Shown: positions 8,482-18,175 of the stretch, piece after piece
Layout of the letters: the number at the start of each line of letters is the position of its first letter
Numbering within the stretch: the stretch's first letter is position 1
Assembly: GCF_022539405.1 (NCBI RefSeq)
Contig: NZ_CP054394.1
Coordinates: 1,868,501 to 1,932,500 of the forward strand
Direction: 5' to 3'
From: Natranaerofaba carboxydovora
GTDB taxonomy: Bacteria > Bacillota > Natranaerobiia > Natranaerobiales > Natranaerofabaceae
DNA length: 64,000 bases
The notes under the pieces: generated by a model
The model's input: the letters and a program-made list of their open reading frames with translations, nothing else
Databases searched by the model: none
Told to the model about the DNA's origin: nothing
Program-made: the position numbers and the translations under genes

Positions 8482-8622
8482 ATGATTAAAGCATTTAAGA
8501 ATTTTCTTAAAAGGTTAGAAAAAACAAATAAACAAGAGTTTGGCAATAAAAAATTAAGCTGTCATAATGTTAACCAGGCCGGAAGTTGTGAACATGAAAA
8601 AACCAAGTCGAATAAAAAATAA
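8482..8622 (+). CDS. LDCC-motif type small protein (46 residues)
   Basis: ATG at 8482 follows GGAGG at good spacing; longer upstream frames lack an SD. The product has the layout of the small LDCC-motif putative metal-binding proteins of Clostridia: an amphipathic start (MIKAFKNFLKRLEKTNKQEF), then G-x-KL-x-C. Here the usual LDCC is LSCH, and a second Cys occurs in GSCEH. The Cys and His could still bind one metal ion. Function unknown. It has its own promoter and converges with the J-protein gene. Confidence 0.6.
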   Translation: MIKAFKNFLKRLEKTNKQEFGNKKLSCHNVNQAGSCEHEKTKSNKK

Positions 8623-8658
8623 CGCAGTAAGTTTTTATATAATAAAACAGGGTAAAGA

Positions 8659-9291
8659 TCAACTCCTTTCCCTGTTAATTTTTTTAATGTATCTAACAAA
8701 CGCAGGGCCAAAGCCAAACAAAGCCTTAACAACCCCTATAATCCAGCCTAAAGCTATACCATATATTATGTAAAAAATCATACTCCTCCTTTTTGTTTTA
8801 GTTTCGCCCAAGTACCATAAAAGACCTACAAAATATACAGAAAATATTATACTCAATACAAAGTTCTCTTCTAAGTTTGTTATATGGGTTATAACATTTC
8901 CAAACAAAACGCCAATTACTATTCCTACAGCAGTATTTATTAATGGCTTTTTTAGAAGTTCTAACTGTCCTTTTTGAAGTTCTTTATAGCATTCTAAGCA
9001 GGATATAATTCCATTCTCAGAACAACACTCTTCGCAAAGAGGATTATTACAAAAAACGCACTTTGCTATAACAGTTCTACTAGGATGCATCTTGCAGTAT
9101 CCTGTTTGGGTATTTGTCAGAATACAATATGCCTCATTTATTTTTATAAATTCTTTCTCAGCCTTCTTTATATCAGGCGAGTTAACATGCATGTCTGGAT
9201 GATATTCTTTCACAAGGTTATAATACGCTTTTTTAATTTCCTTTTGGTCTGCATCTTTATTAATTCCTAGTATTTTATAGTATTTATCCAA
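8659..9291 (-). CDS. Membrane J-domain protein with a B-box-like zinc region
   Basis: A protein of about 210 residues. Residues 1-65 are a J domain with the HPD motif (YHPDMHV), which in this family stimulates DnaK ATPase. Next is a Cys-rich region, CKMHPSRTVIAKCVFCNNPL with C..C..CC and CLEC, arranged like a B-box zinc finger. The C-terminal part has three to four hydrophobic helices. It is likely a membrane-bound co-chaperone or a scaffold. TTG at 9291 lies six bases after GAGGTGG; a GTG at 9300 overlaps the SD itself and is less likely. Confidence 0.75.
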   Translation of the reverse strand: MDKYYKILGINKDADQKEIKKAYYNLVKEYHPDMHVNSPDIKKAEKEFIKINEAYCILTNTQTGYCKMHPSRTVIAKCVFCNNPLCEECCSENGIISCLECYKELQKGQLELLKKPLINTAVGIVIGVLFGNVITHITNLEENFVLSIIFSVYFVGLLWYLGETKTKRRSMIFYIIYGIALGWIIGVVKALFGFGPAFVRYIKKINRERS

Positions 9292-9323
9292 GGTTACCAC
9301 CTCTTATAAAAATTTCTTATAAA

Positions 9324-9367
9324 AATCACCCTGTAACTGCACTGTAAGCATTTACAGGGTGATTTTT
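9324..9367 (-). terminator. Terminator of the chemoreceptor gene
   Basis: AATCACCCTGTAA (9324-9336) and TTACAGGGTGATT (9352-9364) are perfect 13-bp arms. Read leftward from the chemoreceptor stop at 9371 it ends in a T run; the other side also has T7, so it may act both ways. Confidence 0.85.
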
Positions 9368-9370
9368 TTA

Positions 9371-11359
9371 CTATTTTATTCTAAACTCTCTAGCATAAGC
9401 GTTCAGTTTATTAGAGAGTTCTTTTAATTTCACGGCCGATTCTGCTATATTTTTGATAGCACGATTTTGTTCTTCTACAGAAGCACTTACCTCTTCTGCG
9501 CTGCTTGTAAATTCTTCTCCCGCTGCCGAAACATCTTGTATCACTCTTTCAACTTCTCTTCCACTTACAGCCATATCTTCTGCATTACTTGAAACTTCTT
9601 GAATATATTCTAACAAGCTGTCAATTTCATTCTTTATCTCTTCAAAATTCTTACCGCTTTCTTCAATAGTATTAGTACCTTTCTCTGCTTCCTCAGTACT
9701 TTCATTTATACTAGTAATAGCTTCATTGATTTGTCCTTGCACATCACTAATAAGACCTGCGATTCTTTCAGTGGCATTAGATGATTCTTCAGCAAGCTTC
9801 CTAACCTCTTCTGCCACTACAGAAAAGCCTTTTCCTTCTTCTCCTGAGCGGGCTGCTTCAATTGCAGCATTTAGAGATAACAGGTGAGTCTGTTCTGAAA
9901 TATTTCTAATCATATCAACAATTTCATTTATTTGCCTGGACTTATCTCCTAGCGAACCAACTGTTTCAGAACTTTTTATAACCTTCTCTTTTATACTCTG
10001 TATACTATCTACAGAAGATTGTATTGAACCGCTTCCTTTATTTACATTATCTATTACACCCTGACTTGCTTCTGACATTTCTTTAACCCTTTTACTAACA
10101 AGCTCTATTTTTTGTGTTAGATTCTCCATATTTTCAGCTGCTTCACCTAGTTCTGTAGCCTGGTTCTCAGCCCCTTCAGTCACCTGCTGCATTGCACTTT
10201 CCACCTGACCCGAGCTATCTTCAAGTTTACTTGTCGACTCAGACATTTCACTACTATAAGATTCAACTTCGCTAGCATTTTCCTGGTTAGTTTTTATAAT
10301 ACCCGATAAGTTATGTTTCATATCATTGAATGATTTAGCAAGCATTCCAATTTCATCACTTCTATTATCAGGCAGGTCTTCGCCTGTGAGATCTTTATTA
10401 GCTATCTTTTCAGAAGCTTTACTTATTTCTTCTACGGGCTTTATTACAATTCTATTAGATACATATATGACAACCACTATAATTACAAGGCCTAATAACG
10501 CCATTATTCCTAATGTTCTAGTAGTTGAACTCATAACCATAGAATTCATTTCTGAAATATCTTCAAAAACACCCATCACTGCAATAATATTTCCTTCTGG
10601 ATCTTCAAGAGGAAATAAAGAATATGCAGTGTTATCATCTAGATAGTTTATACTACTAGCTTCACCTGTTTCTGCTTCCTCAAAGCTCTCAGGATTTATC
10701 AAATCTACTAACTCATCATTCGCGTGTTCACCAGTAAAAACAGTTGCTTCATACTCATCATCTTCAACCATAAACATCCCAAGATCACTATGTAAAACTT
10801 CTGCTAATTCTCCCATCATTTCTTCAGTGAAATCGAGATTTGTTTCTAAAGTTCCAACGACTTCACCCTCATAAAATACAGGGGCCCAACCCCTCATGCC
10901 CACACTATACGCTCCCTCAATAAAGCCAGTAAAATACTCACCTTCCTCAGCGGTACGTAAAATTATCTCCCGATCTGTTGTATCTCCGTAATTTTCAATT
11001 GCATGAGCTCTTAATAGGGAGGTGTTATATGGAGCTCTAAGATGCATAACTCCAAGGCCTATTTCTTCTTCTAGGCTCTCAAAGACAGGAACAAGTTCTT
11101 CTAAAGCTCTATCTCTGTCTTCTTCTGCAGCTAATTCCATAGTTGAAGGATGGGTTGAAAGAGACACTGCTATGGCTAAAGCTTTCTCTGTCTGCTGATC
11201 CAAAATTTCTTGTGCAACATGTCTAGTTGAGTTAATCTCATCTTCCACCATATACTCTAATAACTGATTTTGACCTTGCCATACGACAAAACTTACAATA
11301 CCTATCAATGCTACTATTATGACTGCAATGCCTATTGTTACACTCTTCTTCAGACTCAT
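9371..11359 (-). CDS. Methyl-accepting chemotaxis protein (dCACHE-like sensor)
   Basis: A 662-residue chemoreceptor. TM1 is at about 7-28, an extracytoplasmic CACHE-like sensor at about 30-275 (it includes [17 protein letters not shown] and [20 protein letters not shown]), TM2 at about 283-305, HAMP to about 360, then the coiled-coil signalling domain. The hairpin tip contains [21 protein letters not shown], the most conserved stretch of the family. It should pass ligand information to CheA/CheW; neither CheA nor flagellar genes are in the window. ATG follows GGGAG. It is transcribed alone. Confidence 0.93.
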   Translation of the reverse strand: MSLKKSVTIGIAVIIVALIGIVSFVVWQGQNQLLEYMVEDEINSTRHVAQEILDQQTEKALAIAVSLSTHPSTMELAAEEDRDRALEELVPVFESLEEEIGLGVMHLRAPYNTSLLRAHAIENYGDTTDREIILRTAEEGEYFTGFIEGAYSVGMRGWAPVFYEGEVVGTLETNLDFTEEMMGELAEVLHSDLGMFMVEDDEYEATVFTGEHANDELVDLINPESFEEAETGEASSINYLDDNTAYSLFPLEDPEGNIIAVMGVFEDISEMNSMVMSSTTRTLGIMALLGLVIIVVVIYVSNRIVIKPVEEISKASEKIANKDLTGEDLPDNRSDEIGMLAKSFNDMKHNLSGIIKTNQENASEVESYSSEMSESTSKLEDSSGQVESAMQQVTEGAENQATELGEAAENMENLTQKIELVSKRVKEMSEASQGVIDNVNKGSGSIQSSVDSIQSIKEKVIKSSETVGSLGDKSRQINEIVDMIRNISEQTHLLSLNAAIEAARSGEEGKGFSVVAEEVRKLAEESSNATERIAGLISDVQGQINEAITSINESTEEAEKGTNTIEESGKNFEEIKNEIDSLLEYIQEVSSNAEDMAVSGREVERVIQDVSAAGEEFTSSAEEVSASVEEQNRAIKNIAESAVKLKELSNKLNAYAREFRIK

Positions 11360-11453
11360 AAAAACTCTCCCTTCAAACCCCTATATAACCCGAGGGCATT
11401 CAATGTTTTTACTGTTATTATTTATTTTCTACGTAGTTTATCGTTACTCCTTC

Positions 11454-11480
11454 ATTAATTACTTAAAATAAGTAATTAAT
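11454..11480. terminator. AT-rich 11-bp perfect inverted repeat after the APC transporter
   Basis: ATTAATTACTT (11454-11464), loop AAAAT, AAGTAATTAAT (11470-11480). It lies between the transporter stop and the chemoreceptor promoter, so it may be a weak terminator or a protein-binding site. There is no clear T run. Confidence 0.4.
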
Positions 11481-11496
11481 ACTAATAAAATTTATT

Positions 11497-13749
11497 CTAA
11501 CCTTTATTAATAAAATCTTTTGCTTTTTTCACATAGCTTCTTATACTTTTTCGCTGGAGAGTATTATGAAAACTCTTCACTGCTAGCACCGAACAGTCGG
11601 CATTCTCTACCATTTCGTCCGAACGAATCCCTGTTATATAATCTTTTAGACCCCAGTCAAGAGAAGCACCAAGAATCATCAAGTCATACTTTCCAGTAAG
11701 AGCGACTACTTCTTGGACCAAATCCCCAACACGAACTTCCACTTCAAATTCGCTGGTTAAGTTCTCCATAGCCGATTGTATTTGTTCTTTATATTCCATC
11801 TCTTCTGAGATACTTTCGATATGGTCTACGACTTTTACAACCGTAACCTTGGCATCTAATGCATCGGCTATTCTTTTAACAACCGCAGCTGTTGTCTGTG
11901 AGTACCTCCCCCCTCCGTAAGGGAACAAAATATTTTTTACTTCTTTCAAACCATTATCTTTAAAAACACATACATCAGTAGGTGCTTCTTCAAACATCCT
12001 AGTTACTATCCCACCAGTAATATCATACTTAAAGTCATGGGCATGCCAACCTATTAATAACATAGATGACTCGTGTTTTTCTATTGACGAGGTAATTCCA
12101 TGAGTGATATCCCTAGAGAAGACAACTACTGGCTTTATATAAGAGCCAAACTTTTCTTCATAGTCCTGAAGCCTACCCAGTATATCTTTCCACTCAGTGA
12201 TAGTTTCTTTCAAATCACCATAATAGCCCGAATCAAGGGGGATCGATTCTGGCACATTAGCCACATGCAGAGGGATTAAATTTGTATTATCCTCAGCTTT
12301 TGCAATACTATTTGCAAAATTTATAAGACTATCCAAAGTATTAGGGTTAGCAACTGGTACATAGATTTTACTTTTTGTTCCATTGTTGTTTGCATTAACT
12401 GCATTTATTTTATTTTGGATAGGCACAATGGGTATTTCTAAAGGAGATATCCCTTTAGGAGCACTTTTTAACCTTGGAATGCCAAAATAGTAATACAGCA
12501 GACCAAGGGCTATTACACCTATAGAAACAAGCAAGGCAAAAGTATCAGTTATCCCCAATTGAACCACCAAAAATATATTCAAACCAATTCCTAATACGGG
12601 CGAAAGTGGATATAAAGGAGCCTTAAAACTTCTTTTCAAGTCTGGTTCTTTCTTTCGAAATATTATTAAAGCAACATTAACCAAGCTATATCCTGTTAGA
12701 GAAAAAATACTTGTTATAGCTGAAATATGTTCTAAATCCCTTATAGACACAGAAATAATTACAATTATACCTGCTGTTATGATTGAAAAAATCGGTGTCT
12801 TTGTCTTATTATTGATAACCTTAAAAATAGAAGGAAAACGCTGATCTCTAGCAAGGGCAAAAGATGTCCTAGAAGATGCAATTATTGCTGTGTTTATCGA
12901 GGACACCGTTGCGAAAATGCCCGCAAGTGCAAACAAATACCCTCCGATTACTCCCCCCATCACGACTGCAGTATCTGTCAATGGGGTTCCAGTAACTGCA
13001 GGTATCAACTGCTGCCAGTGTATCAAGCCACTTCCGATAAAAAAAGCTGCTGTTTTTAGAAAAATGACAAATACAAGAGAGATAATTATCGCTCTTGGAA
13101 TAGTTTTTTGCGGGTTAATAACCTCTTCGCTAGCTGTAGTAACAAGCCCATACCCTATATAGGTCATATACAGAAAACCCATTGCGTGAAACATCCCGCC
13201 AAGCCCTTCGGTAAAAAAAGGGGTCTGTTTGGTTAAATCTATGTGAAAAAAACCATAAATAATATACCCCATTAATAGCACTATAAGTCCAACAGTAATT
13301 ATATTTTGCAAACCACCGGAATTTTTCATCCCTTTAATATTTATTCCAATAACATAAACTATCAATATATAAGTCCCTATCATCTCAGGTATAAAGGGGA
13401 AAAAATAATTTAAAAAATTCCCAAACCCAATGGCAAAAAGGCCACAGGACATAGCATAGCCAAGCCAAAAACCCCAGCCGCAGATAAAACCAATAACATT
13501 GTTATTGGTCGCTTCACGAACATAAGCATAACCTCCGCCGGCTTTTGGGATGATTGTCACAAGCTCAGCAAAGGAAAAAGCCGTAAAAATCGCTGCAATA
13601 CCTGCCAAAAAAATAGACAGGCTGGCAGATGGACCCGCAGCTTCATAACTGGTACCAGCAAGGACAAAAATTGCCGAACCTACCATTGTACCCACACTTA
13701 TAGTAATAGCAGAAAACATCCCTAGTGAACGGTCTAACTTTTGTCTCAA
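11497..13749 (-). CDS. APC-family amino-acid permease fused to tandem universal-stress domains
   Basis: A protein of about 750 residues. Residues about 10-430 carry 12 predicted membrane helices with the APC start ISVGTMVGSAIFVLAG and GGGYAYVREA. The C-terminal 300 residues are cytoplasmic and hold two USP-like domains: about 450-590 (VVVFSRDITHGI, MLLIGWHAH) and about 600-740 (ILFPYGGGRYSQ, DLMILGASLDWG, ITGIRSDEMVENADCSVLAVK). USP domains bind ATP or other nucleotides and may gate transport. The substrate is probably an amino acid or amine. TTG at 13749 is eight bases after AAGGAGG, better than the GTG at 13758 inside the SD. It forms a single-gene unit. Confidence 0.88.
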   Translation of the reverse strand: MRQKLDRSLGMFSAITISVGTMVGSAIFVLAGTSYEAAGPSASLSIFLAGIAAIFTAFSFAELVTIIPKAGGGYAYVREATNNNVIGFICGWGFWLGYAMSCGLFAIGFGNFLNYFFPFIPEMIGTYILIVYVIGINIKGMKNSGGLQNIITVGLIVLLMGYIIYGFFHIDLTKQTPFFTEGLGGMFHAMGFLYMTYIGYGLVTTASEEVINPQKTIPRAIIISLVFVIFLKTAAFFIGSGLIHWQQLIPAVTGTPLTDTAVVMGGVIGGYLFALAGIFATVSSINTAIIASSRTSFALARDQRFPSIFKVINNKTKTPIFSIITAGIIVIISVSIRDLEHISAITSIFSLTGYSLVNVALIIFRKKEPDLKRSFKAPLYPLSPVLGIGLNIFLVVQLGITDTFALLVSIGVIALGLLYYYFGIPRLKSAPKGISPLEIPIVPIQNKINAVNANNNGTKSKIYVPVANPNTLDSLINFANSIAKAEDNTNLIPLHVANVPESIPLDSGYYGDLKETITEWKDILGRLQDYEEKFGSYIKPVVVFSRDITHGITSSIEKHESSMLLIGWHAHDFKYDITGGIVTRMFEEAPTDVCVFKDNGLKEVKNILFPYGGGRYSQTTAAVVKRIADALDAKVTVVKVVDHIESISEEMEYKEQIQSAMENLTSEFEVEVRVGDLVQEVVALTGKYDLMILGASLDWGLKDYITGIRSDEMVENADCSVLAVKSFHNTLQRKSIRSYVKKAKDFINKG

Positions 13750-13870
13750 TACCGTCACCTCCTTTTAGGTACTACGTTAGCTTTATTTTTCAGCATTAGC
13801 AAAAAGAGGATAACACATTATTTCTAACCTGACAATATAGTTTTATGACGATATTAAAATGCATAAATTA

Positions 13871-13897
13871 AAACTCCCCGCAAAACGGGGAGTTTTT
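13871..13897 (-). terminator. Terminator of the transglutaminase-like gene
   Basis: AAACTCCCCG (13871-13880), loop CAAAA, CGGGGAGTTT (13886-13895). It sits downstream of the leftward gene ending at 13963 and has T runs on both strands, so it could also work rightward. Confidence 0.85.
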
Positions 13898-13962
13898 ACA
13901 TAAATTTTTAAACTTGCTATTTTGTAAATTATGAGTAAATTTTCAATACTTTTGAATTCTAT

Positions 13963-14619
13963 TTATTTGACTGAGATTTCAAAATTAAGTCTAGATGTTT
14001 TTAAATTTTGCCAGGTAAAATTATTTGTACTTACTTCCATCCACCAAGCAACAAAAAAGCCCAAAAAGAAGAAAACTTTTTTGCTAAAAGGCATAAGCTC
14101 CATAAAATTGTTATAACTTCTGTAAGTCACATCCCACTGAAAGTCTGGAATTTGAAAACCCTCTTCCTCTGAAAACAAAAACACATCGTCTCTCTCTATA
14201 TAACCCTCATCCTTACCATCATAATGAACCCAAAAATGATTAATGGAATATCTAAGTTCATAGTCCCTTCCAAGAGCTTCAAAAATTGATGCAAGAAGAA
14301 TCATTCTAGATTTACAATCGCCTGTCCTATTTGCCAAAACCTCTTCAACCCTTGGATAATACCAGGGAAGATTAAAGGTCTGCCAATCATATTGATACGG
14401 GATATAATCAAGCACAAACCTTTCTATTTCACCGTTATCTAAATCACGCATCTCTTCTAAAACATGATCTGATATTACCTCAGGGGCTACTGGTGGATTA
14501 AAGACCCTAAAAAATGTCTCTCCAACCCTCATTGGGTTCGGGTAAAAAACTAACAACACCCAAACAAATATAAAAAACAGCTTCCACCTTAATGTAGAAT
14601 ACATGTTGTTTTTAATCAA
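13963..14619 (-). CDS. Transglutaminase-like membrane protein
   Basis: A 218-residue protein with an N-terminal membrane helix (about 10-27) and a second hydrophobic segment near the C-terminus (about 182-193). Between them is a transglutaminase-like core: Cys in TGDCKSRMILLASIFEALG at about 109, His in SINHFWVHYDG at about 132, and Asp in YIERDD. This is the papain-like Cys-His-Asp order, so it may be a protease or amidase facing outside. TTG at 14619 follows GAGAGG. The HAD phosphatase upstream is on the same strand. Confidence 0.75.
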   Translation of the reverse strand: MIKNNMYSTLRWKLFFIFVWVLLVFYPNPMRVGETFFRVFNPPVAPEVISDHVLEEMRDLDNGEIERFVLDYIPYQYDWQTFNLPWYYPRVEEVLANRTGDCKSRMILLASIFEALGRDYELRYSINHFWVHYDGKDEGYIERDDVFLFSEEEGFQIPDFQWDVTYRSYNNFMELMPFSKKVFFFLGFFVAWWMEVSTNNFTWQNLKTSRLNFEISVK

Positions 14620-14678
14620 ATTTTTCCTCTCCCAAAAAAATTAATACTATAATTTATAACTATATTGGATAAGTTTAG

Positions 14679-15371
14679 TTATTCTAGCAAAACATCCTTT
14701 AATACACTTACTTGATCAGTGATATATTCTGGACCAACTGCCTCTAATTCATCTTTAGAGCCGTATCCATACAAAACCCCTACACTGTCAATTCCATTCT
14801 CCTTAGCTCCTATTATATCGTATTCTCTGTCCCCAATCATTATTTTTTTAGGGTCTATATTTTTACCAGCATTAGCACTACTAGTATTATATTCAATTGA
14901 ACTCAAAGCTGCATTTATAACTTCTGATTTTGCTATCCTTGTTCCATCTAAGTTGCTGCCAAATACACCTACAAAATACTCATCAATCCCAAAAAATTTA
15001 ATAATCTCTTTAGCAAAAACAGTCGGCTTTGAAGTTGCCACTATAAGTGTTTTATCTTTTTCTTTCAGAGAATTTAGTAATTCTTTTATACCTGGATAAA
15101 GCTTGTTTTCATACATTCCACGCTCAGAAAAATACTCCCTGTAATAATTCACAACATTGTATACTTCTTTTTCATCAAAAGAATAATAAACTTCAAAAGA
15201 CTCATATAACGAAGGGCCAATAAACTTTTCCAAATACTTATCATCATTTTCTTCTATGCCGTATTTTGACAGCGCATATTTTATCGAATTTATTATCCCT
15301 TCTTTGGGATCTGTCAGGGTACCATCTAAATCAAATAATATTATATCGTAGGTTTTATCCTCTTCTTTCAT
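14679..15371 (-). CDS. HAD-superfamily phosphatase (PGP/PpaX-like)
   Basis: About 230 residues. Motif I is DLDGTLTD, the cap domain has the PGP-type helical form, motif II is VATSKP, motif III includes KSEV and motif IV is MIGDREYDIIGAKENG. Such enzymes remove phosphate from phosphoglycolate, pyrophosphate or sugar phosphates. The start region carries two copies of GAGGTGAGCGA, each followed by an in-frame ATG (15392 and 15371); the second matches the usual N-terminus best. It starts 37 bases after the VanZ gene and is probably co-transcribed with it. Confidence 0.85.
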   Translation of the reverse strand: MKEEDKTYDIILFDLDGTLTDPKEGIINSIKYALSKYGIEENDDKYLEKFIGPSLYESFEVYYSFDEKEVYNVVNYYREYFSERGMYENKLYPGIKELLNSLKEKDKTLIVATSKPTVFAKEIIKFFGIDEYFVGVFGSNLDGTRIAKSEVINAALSSIEYNTSSANAGKNIDPKKIMIGDREYDIIGAKENGIDSVGVLYGYGSKDELEAVGPEYITDQVSVLKDVLLE

Positions 15372-15407
15372 TATGTCGCTCACCTCTTTCATATCGCTCA
15401 CCTCTGT

Positions 15408-15956
15408 TCACTCACTTCTAATTCCAAAGATTTTACTTATAATTAGGCCGCTAATAACACCAAAAAAAACTCCTAAGCTGTTAAGCATAACATCATCAAT
15501 ATTGGTTTGTCTCAAAGGGTGAAAAAGCTGTATTAATTCAATAGTTGTAGAAAGCCCGATCCCTATAAATACTACCCAGATAACAGATAACTTCCCTAGA
15601 AAGCGCAAAGTCATAAAAAAGGTAAGAGGCATAAACAAAACAATATTACCCCCTACCATCCTCAATATAGTTTCTCTTGTTGAGAATCGAAACATCTCTA
15701 AAATATTTTCAAAAGGAACCAAGTTAACCGACATATATACGGGCTCTAACATCAAACCTCGTATTGGAGATAGTGTTAGTAAAATCACTGCTATTAAAGA
15801 TGTGATAATCAATATCTCTAAAATAAAATTTGTCAGGCTAAATGAAAACCGCCCTCTAATAAAATATTTTAAAGCCAAAATTCCACTGTATATTAAAGCA
15901 GCCGCGCAGGCTATTACAAGGAAACTTACAGCATCTATGCCAAATCCAATATACAT
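15408..15956 (-). CDS. VanZ-family membrane protein
   Basis: A 182-residue integral membrane protein with about five helices. The VanZ signature is present: NLVPFENI before helix 3, then GNIVLFMPLTFFM, and TIELIQLFHPLRQTNIDDVMLNSLG. VanZ gives low-level teicoplanin resistance in enterococci, but most chromosomal homologues have no known function. ATG after AAGGAGC. It lies between Tex and the HAD phosphatase on the same strand with short gaps, consistent with one operon. Confidence 0.9.
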   Translation of the reverse strand: MYIGFGIDAVSFLVIACAAALIYSGILALKYFIRGRFSFSLTNFILEILIITSLIAVILLTLSPIRGLMLEPVYMSVNLVPFENILEMFRFSTRETILRMVGGNIVLFMPLTFFMTLRFLGKLSVIWVVFIGIGLSTTIELIQLFHPLRQTNIDDVMLNSLGVFFGVISGLIISKIFGIRSE

Positions 15957-15975
15957 TTTTAAAATAAGCTCCTTC

Positions 15976-18159
15976 CTAAACTTTTCTTAGGCCAATCCTT
16001 CCTCGTTCTTTGTCTATATCAATGATTTCAACTCGCACAATATTACCCACGGACACCACTTCAAATGGATGTGCTATATATTTATCGCTCAAGTTGGAAA
16101 TGTGAATTAAGCCATCTTCCTTTATACCAAGATCCACAAAAGCACCAAAATCTACAACGTTCTTTATCTCACCTTCTAGCACCATACCTTCTTTTAGATC
16201 TTCAATCTTTAGAATATCTTTTTTTAATCTGGGCTTATCAAATTTATCCCTCGGATCAAAGTGCGGCTTTTTAAACGCACTTAATATATCTTTTAGCGTA
16301 AAATAATCTGTTTCTAGTTTATCTGCTAATTCTTCAATCTTTGCCTGGTCATTTTCCAGGGTAGTGATTTTTTCTATAAGCTCACTAGAACCTATATTTT
16401 CTGCTTTTTCTTGCATGATATCTAACAGTTCAGTCGCTAGATGATAAGACTCCGGATGAATCGCTGTTTTATCCAACGAGTTTTCACCATTTAATATTCT
16501 TAAAAAACCTGCACACTGCTCAAATGTTTTGTCACCTAGCCCTTTTACTTGTTTTAATACTTTTCTAGAGTCAAACCCCTGTAATTCAGTTCTTTTTTCA
16601 ACTATATTTTCTGCACTTTTTTTATTTAGACCAGAAATATTTTTTAGCAGGTGAACCGAAGCTGTATTAACATCTACACCTACCTGGTTAACTACTTTTT
16701 CTACTACAAAAGAAAGGGTCTCTTCTAACTTTTTCTTTGAGACATCATGCTGATACTGTCCCACTCCAATAGAGCCTGGATCTATTTTTACTAATTCTGC
16801 TAGAGGGTCCAAAACCCTTCTTGCAATAGAGATAGCACTTCTTTCCTGAACATCTAATTCCGGGAACTCTTCACTGGCAAGTTTTGAGGCAGAATATACA
16901 CTTGCACCGTCTTCACTTACAATTGCATACTGAACATCCTCGTCCCCGGTTTCTTTTGTATATGAAGATATTGCCCCTACTACAAACTCTTCTGTTTCCC
17001 TAGAAGCAGTACCATTACCTATCGCTATAATCTTGACATTATAATTTTTAATTAAATCTAATACTTTCTTTTCTGCTTCTTTGACTTTGCTGTGAGGTTT
17101 AGTTGGGTAGATAACATCAACTTCTTTAACATCCCCGGTACTATCTATAACAGCCAACTTACACCCGGTTTTGTATGCAGGGTCTACCCCCATAATAACC
17201 TTACCCTTGATAGGAGGTTTCATTAAGAGATTTTCAAGATTTTTGGAAAATATATTTATCGCCCGTCCTTCTGCTTCTTCAAGCTTGTATGTTTTTAATT
17301 CTCGCTCAATCGAAGGTACAATTAATCTTTTGACACTGTCAGCCACGGCCTCTTCTATAACTTGTCTTGAGTACCCTTCAATACCTTTTGTTTCTCTTGT
17401 TGACAATCTGTCAATAACTTTTTGTTCGGGCGAAGAGTATTTGACTTTTAGAACCCCTTCTTTTTCACCCCTATTAATCGCCATAATTCTATGGGAAGGA
17501 AGTTTTATTAGCTTATCACCAAATTCATAATAATCCTTATAAACACCTTTTTTGTCTTTTTCTTTGTCTTTTAACTCTACATTAATTTTGGTTAGATTCT
17601 CACAAATATCTTTTGTTTCTTTTCTGTTTTCACTTTTTTGGGCTATTTTTTCTGCAATAATATCATTTGCCCCTTGGAGGGCTTCTTCGTAGGATGTTAC
17701 ACCTTTTTCTTCCTCCAAAAATCTTTCGCTCTCTTTTTGTGCTTCATTTTCAGTAGTTATTTCACCTTTTAAGAAAATATCTGCCAGAGGGCTAAGGCCT
17801 TTTTCCTCTGCTTTCATTCCCCGGGTCTTTTTCTTTTGTTTGTATGGCTTGTATAACTCTTCTAGCTCGTGCTGGGTGTTTGACAGATTGACAGCTCTCT
17901 CAAGTTCAGGAGTTAGCTTTTCTCTATTTTTCAGGGTTTCGATTATTTCTTTTTTCCTTGTCTCAAGATTATTAATGTATTCCCATCTTTCTATTATATT
18001 TCTAATATCATCTTCTGACATATTTCCTGTTTCATTTTTTCTATACCTTGCCACAAATGGTATCGTATTGCCGTCTTCTTTTATTAGTTTAACTACTTTA
18101 TTTACTTTATCTTTTTTTAGGTCCTGTTCTTTTGAGACCTGTTCTACTATATCTACCAC
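15976..18159 (-). CDS. tex: Tex-family RNA-binding transcription accessory protein
   Basis: About 727 residues, the normal Tex length. From the N-terminus: Tex-like helix-turn-helix region (IPFVARYRKNETGNMSEDDI at about 34-53), the YqgF/RNase H-like domain (VIMGVDPAYKTGCKLAVID), helix-hairpin-helix repeats (VNTASVHLLKNISGLNKKSA) and a C-terminal S1 RNA-binding domain (GEIKNVVDFGAFVDLGIKEDG). The GTG at 18159 lies after AAGGTGG and gives the canonical start VDIVEQVSKEQ; longer frames run into the yhaM gene. Tex binds nucleic acid and affects transcription and sporulation or virulence traits in other Bacillota. It lies directly downstream of yhaM. Confidence 0.95.
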   Translation of the reverse strand: MVDIVEQVSKEQDLKKDKVNKVVKLIKEDGNTIPFVARYRKNETGNMSEDDIRNIIERWEYINNLETRKKEIIETLKNREKLTPELERAVNLSNTQHELEELYKPYKQKKKTRGMKAEEKGLSPLADIFLKGEITTENEAQKESERFLEEEKGVTSYEEALQGANDIIAEKIAQKSENRKETKDICENLTKINVELKDKEKDKKGVYKDYYEFGDKLIKLPSHRIMAINRGEKEGVLKVKYSSPEQKVIDRLSTRETKGIEGYSRQVIEEAVADSVKRLIVPSIERELKTYKLEEAEGRAINIFSKNLENLLMKPPIKGKVIMGVDPAYKTGCKLAVIDSTGDVKEVDVIYPTKPHSKVKEAEKKVLDLIKNYNVKIIAIGNGTASRETEEFVVGAISSYTKETGDEDVQYAIVSEDGASVYSASKLASEEFPELDVQERSAISIARRVLDPLAELVKIDPGSIGVGQYQHDVSKKKLEETLSFVVEKVVNQVGVDVNTASVHLLKNISGLNKKSAENIVEKRTELQGFDSRKVLKQVKGLGDKTFEQCAGFLRILNGENSLDKTAIHPESYHLATELLDIMQEKAENIGSSELIEKITTLENDQAKIEELADKLETDYFTLKDILSAFKKPHFDPRDKFDKPRLKKDILKIEDLKEGMVLEGEIKNVVDFGAFVDLGIKEDGLIHISNLSDKYIAHPFEVVSVGNIVRVEIIDIDKERGRIGLRKV

Positions 18160-18175
18160 AATATATCCACCTTTC

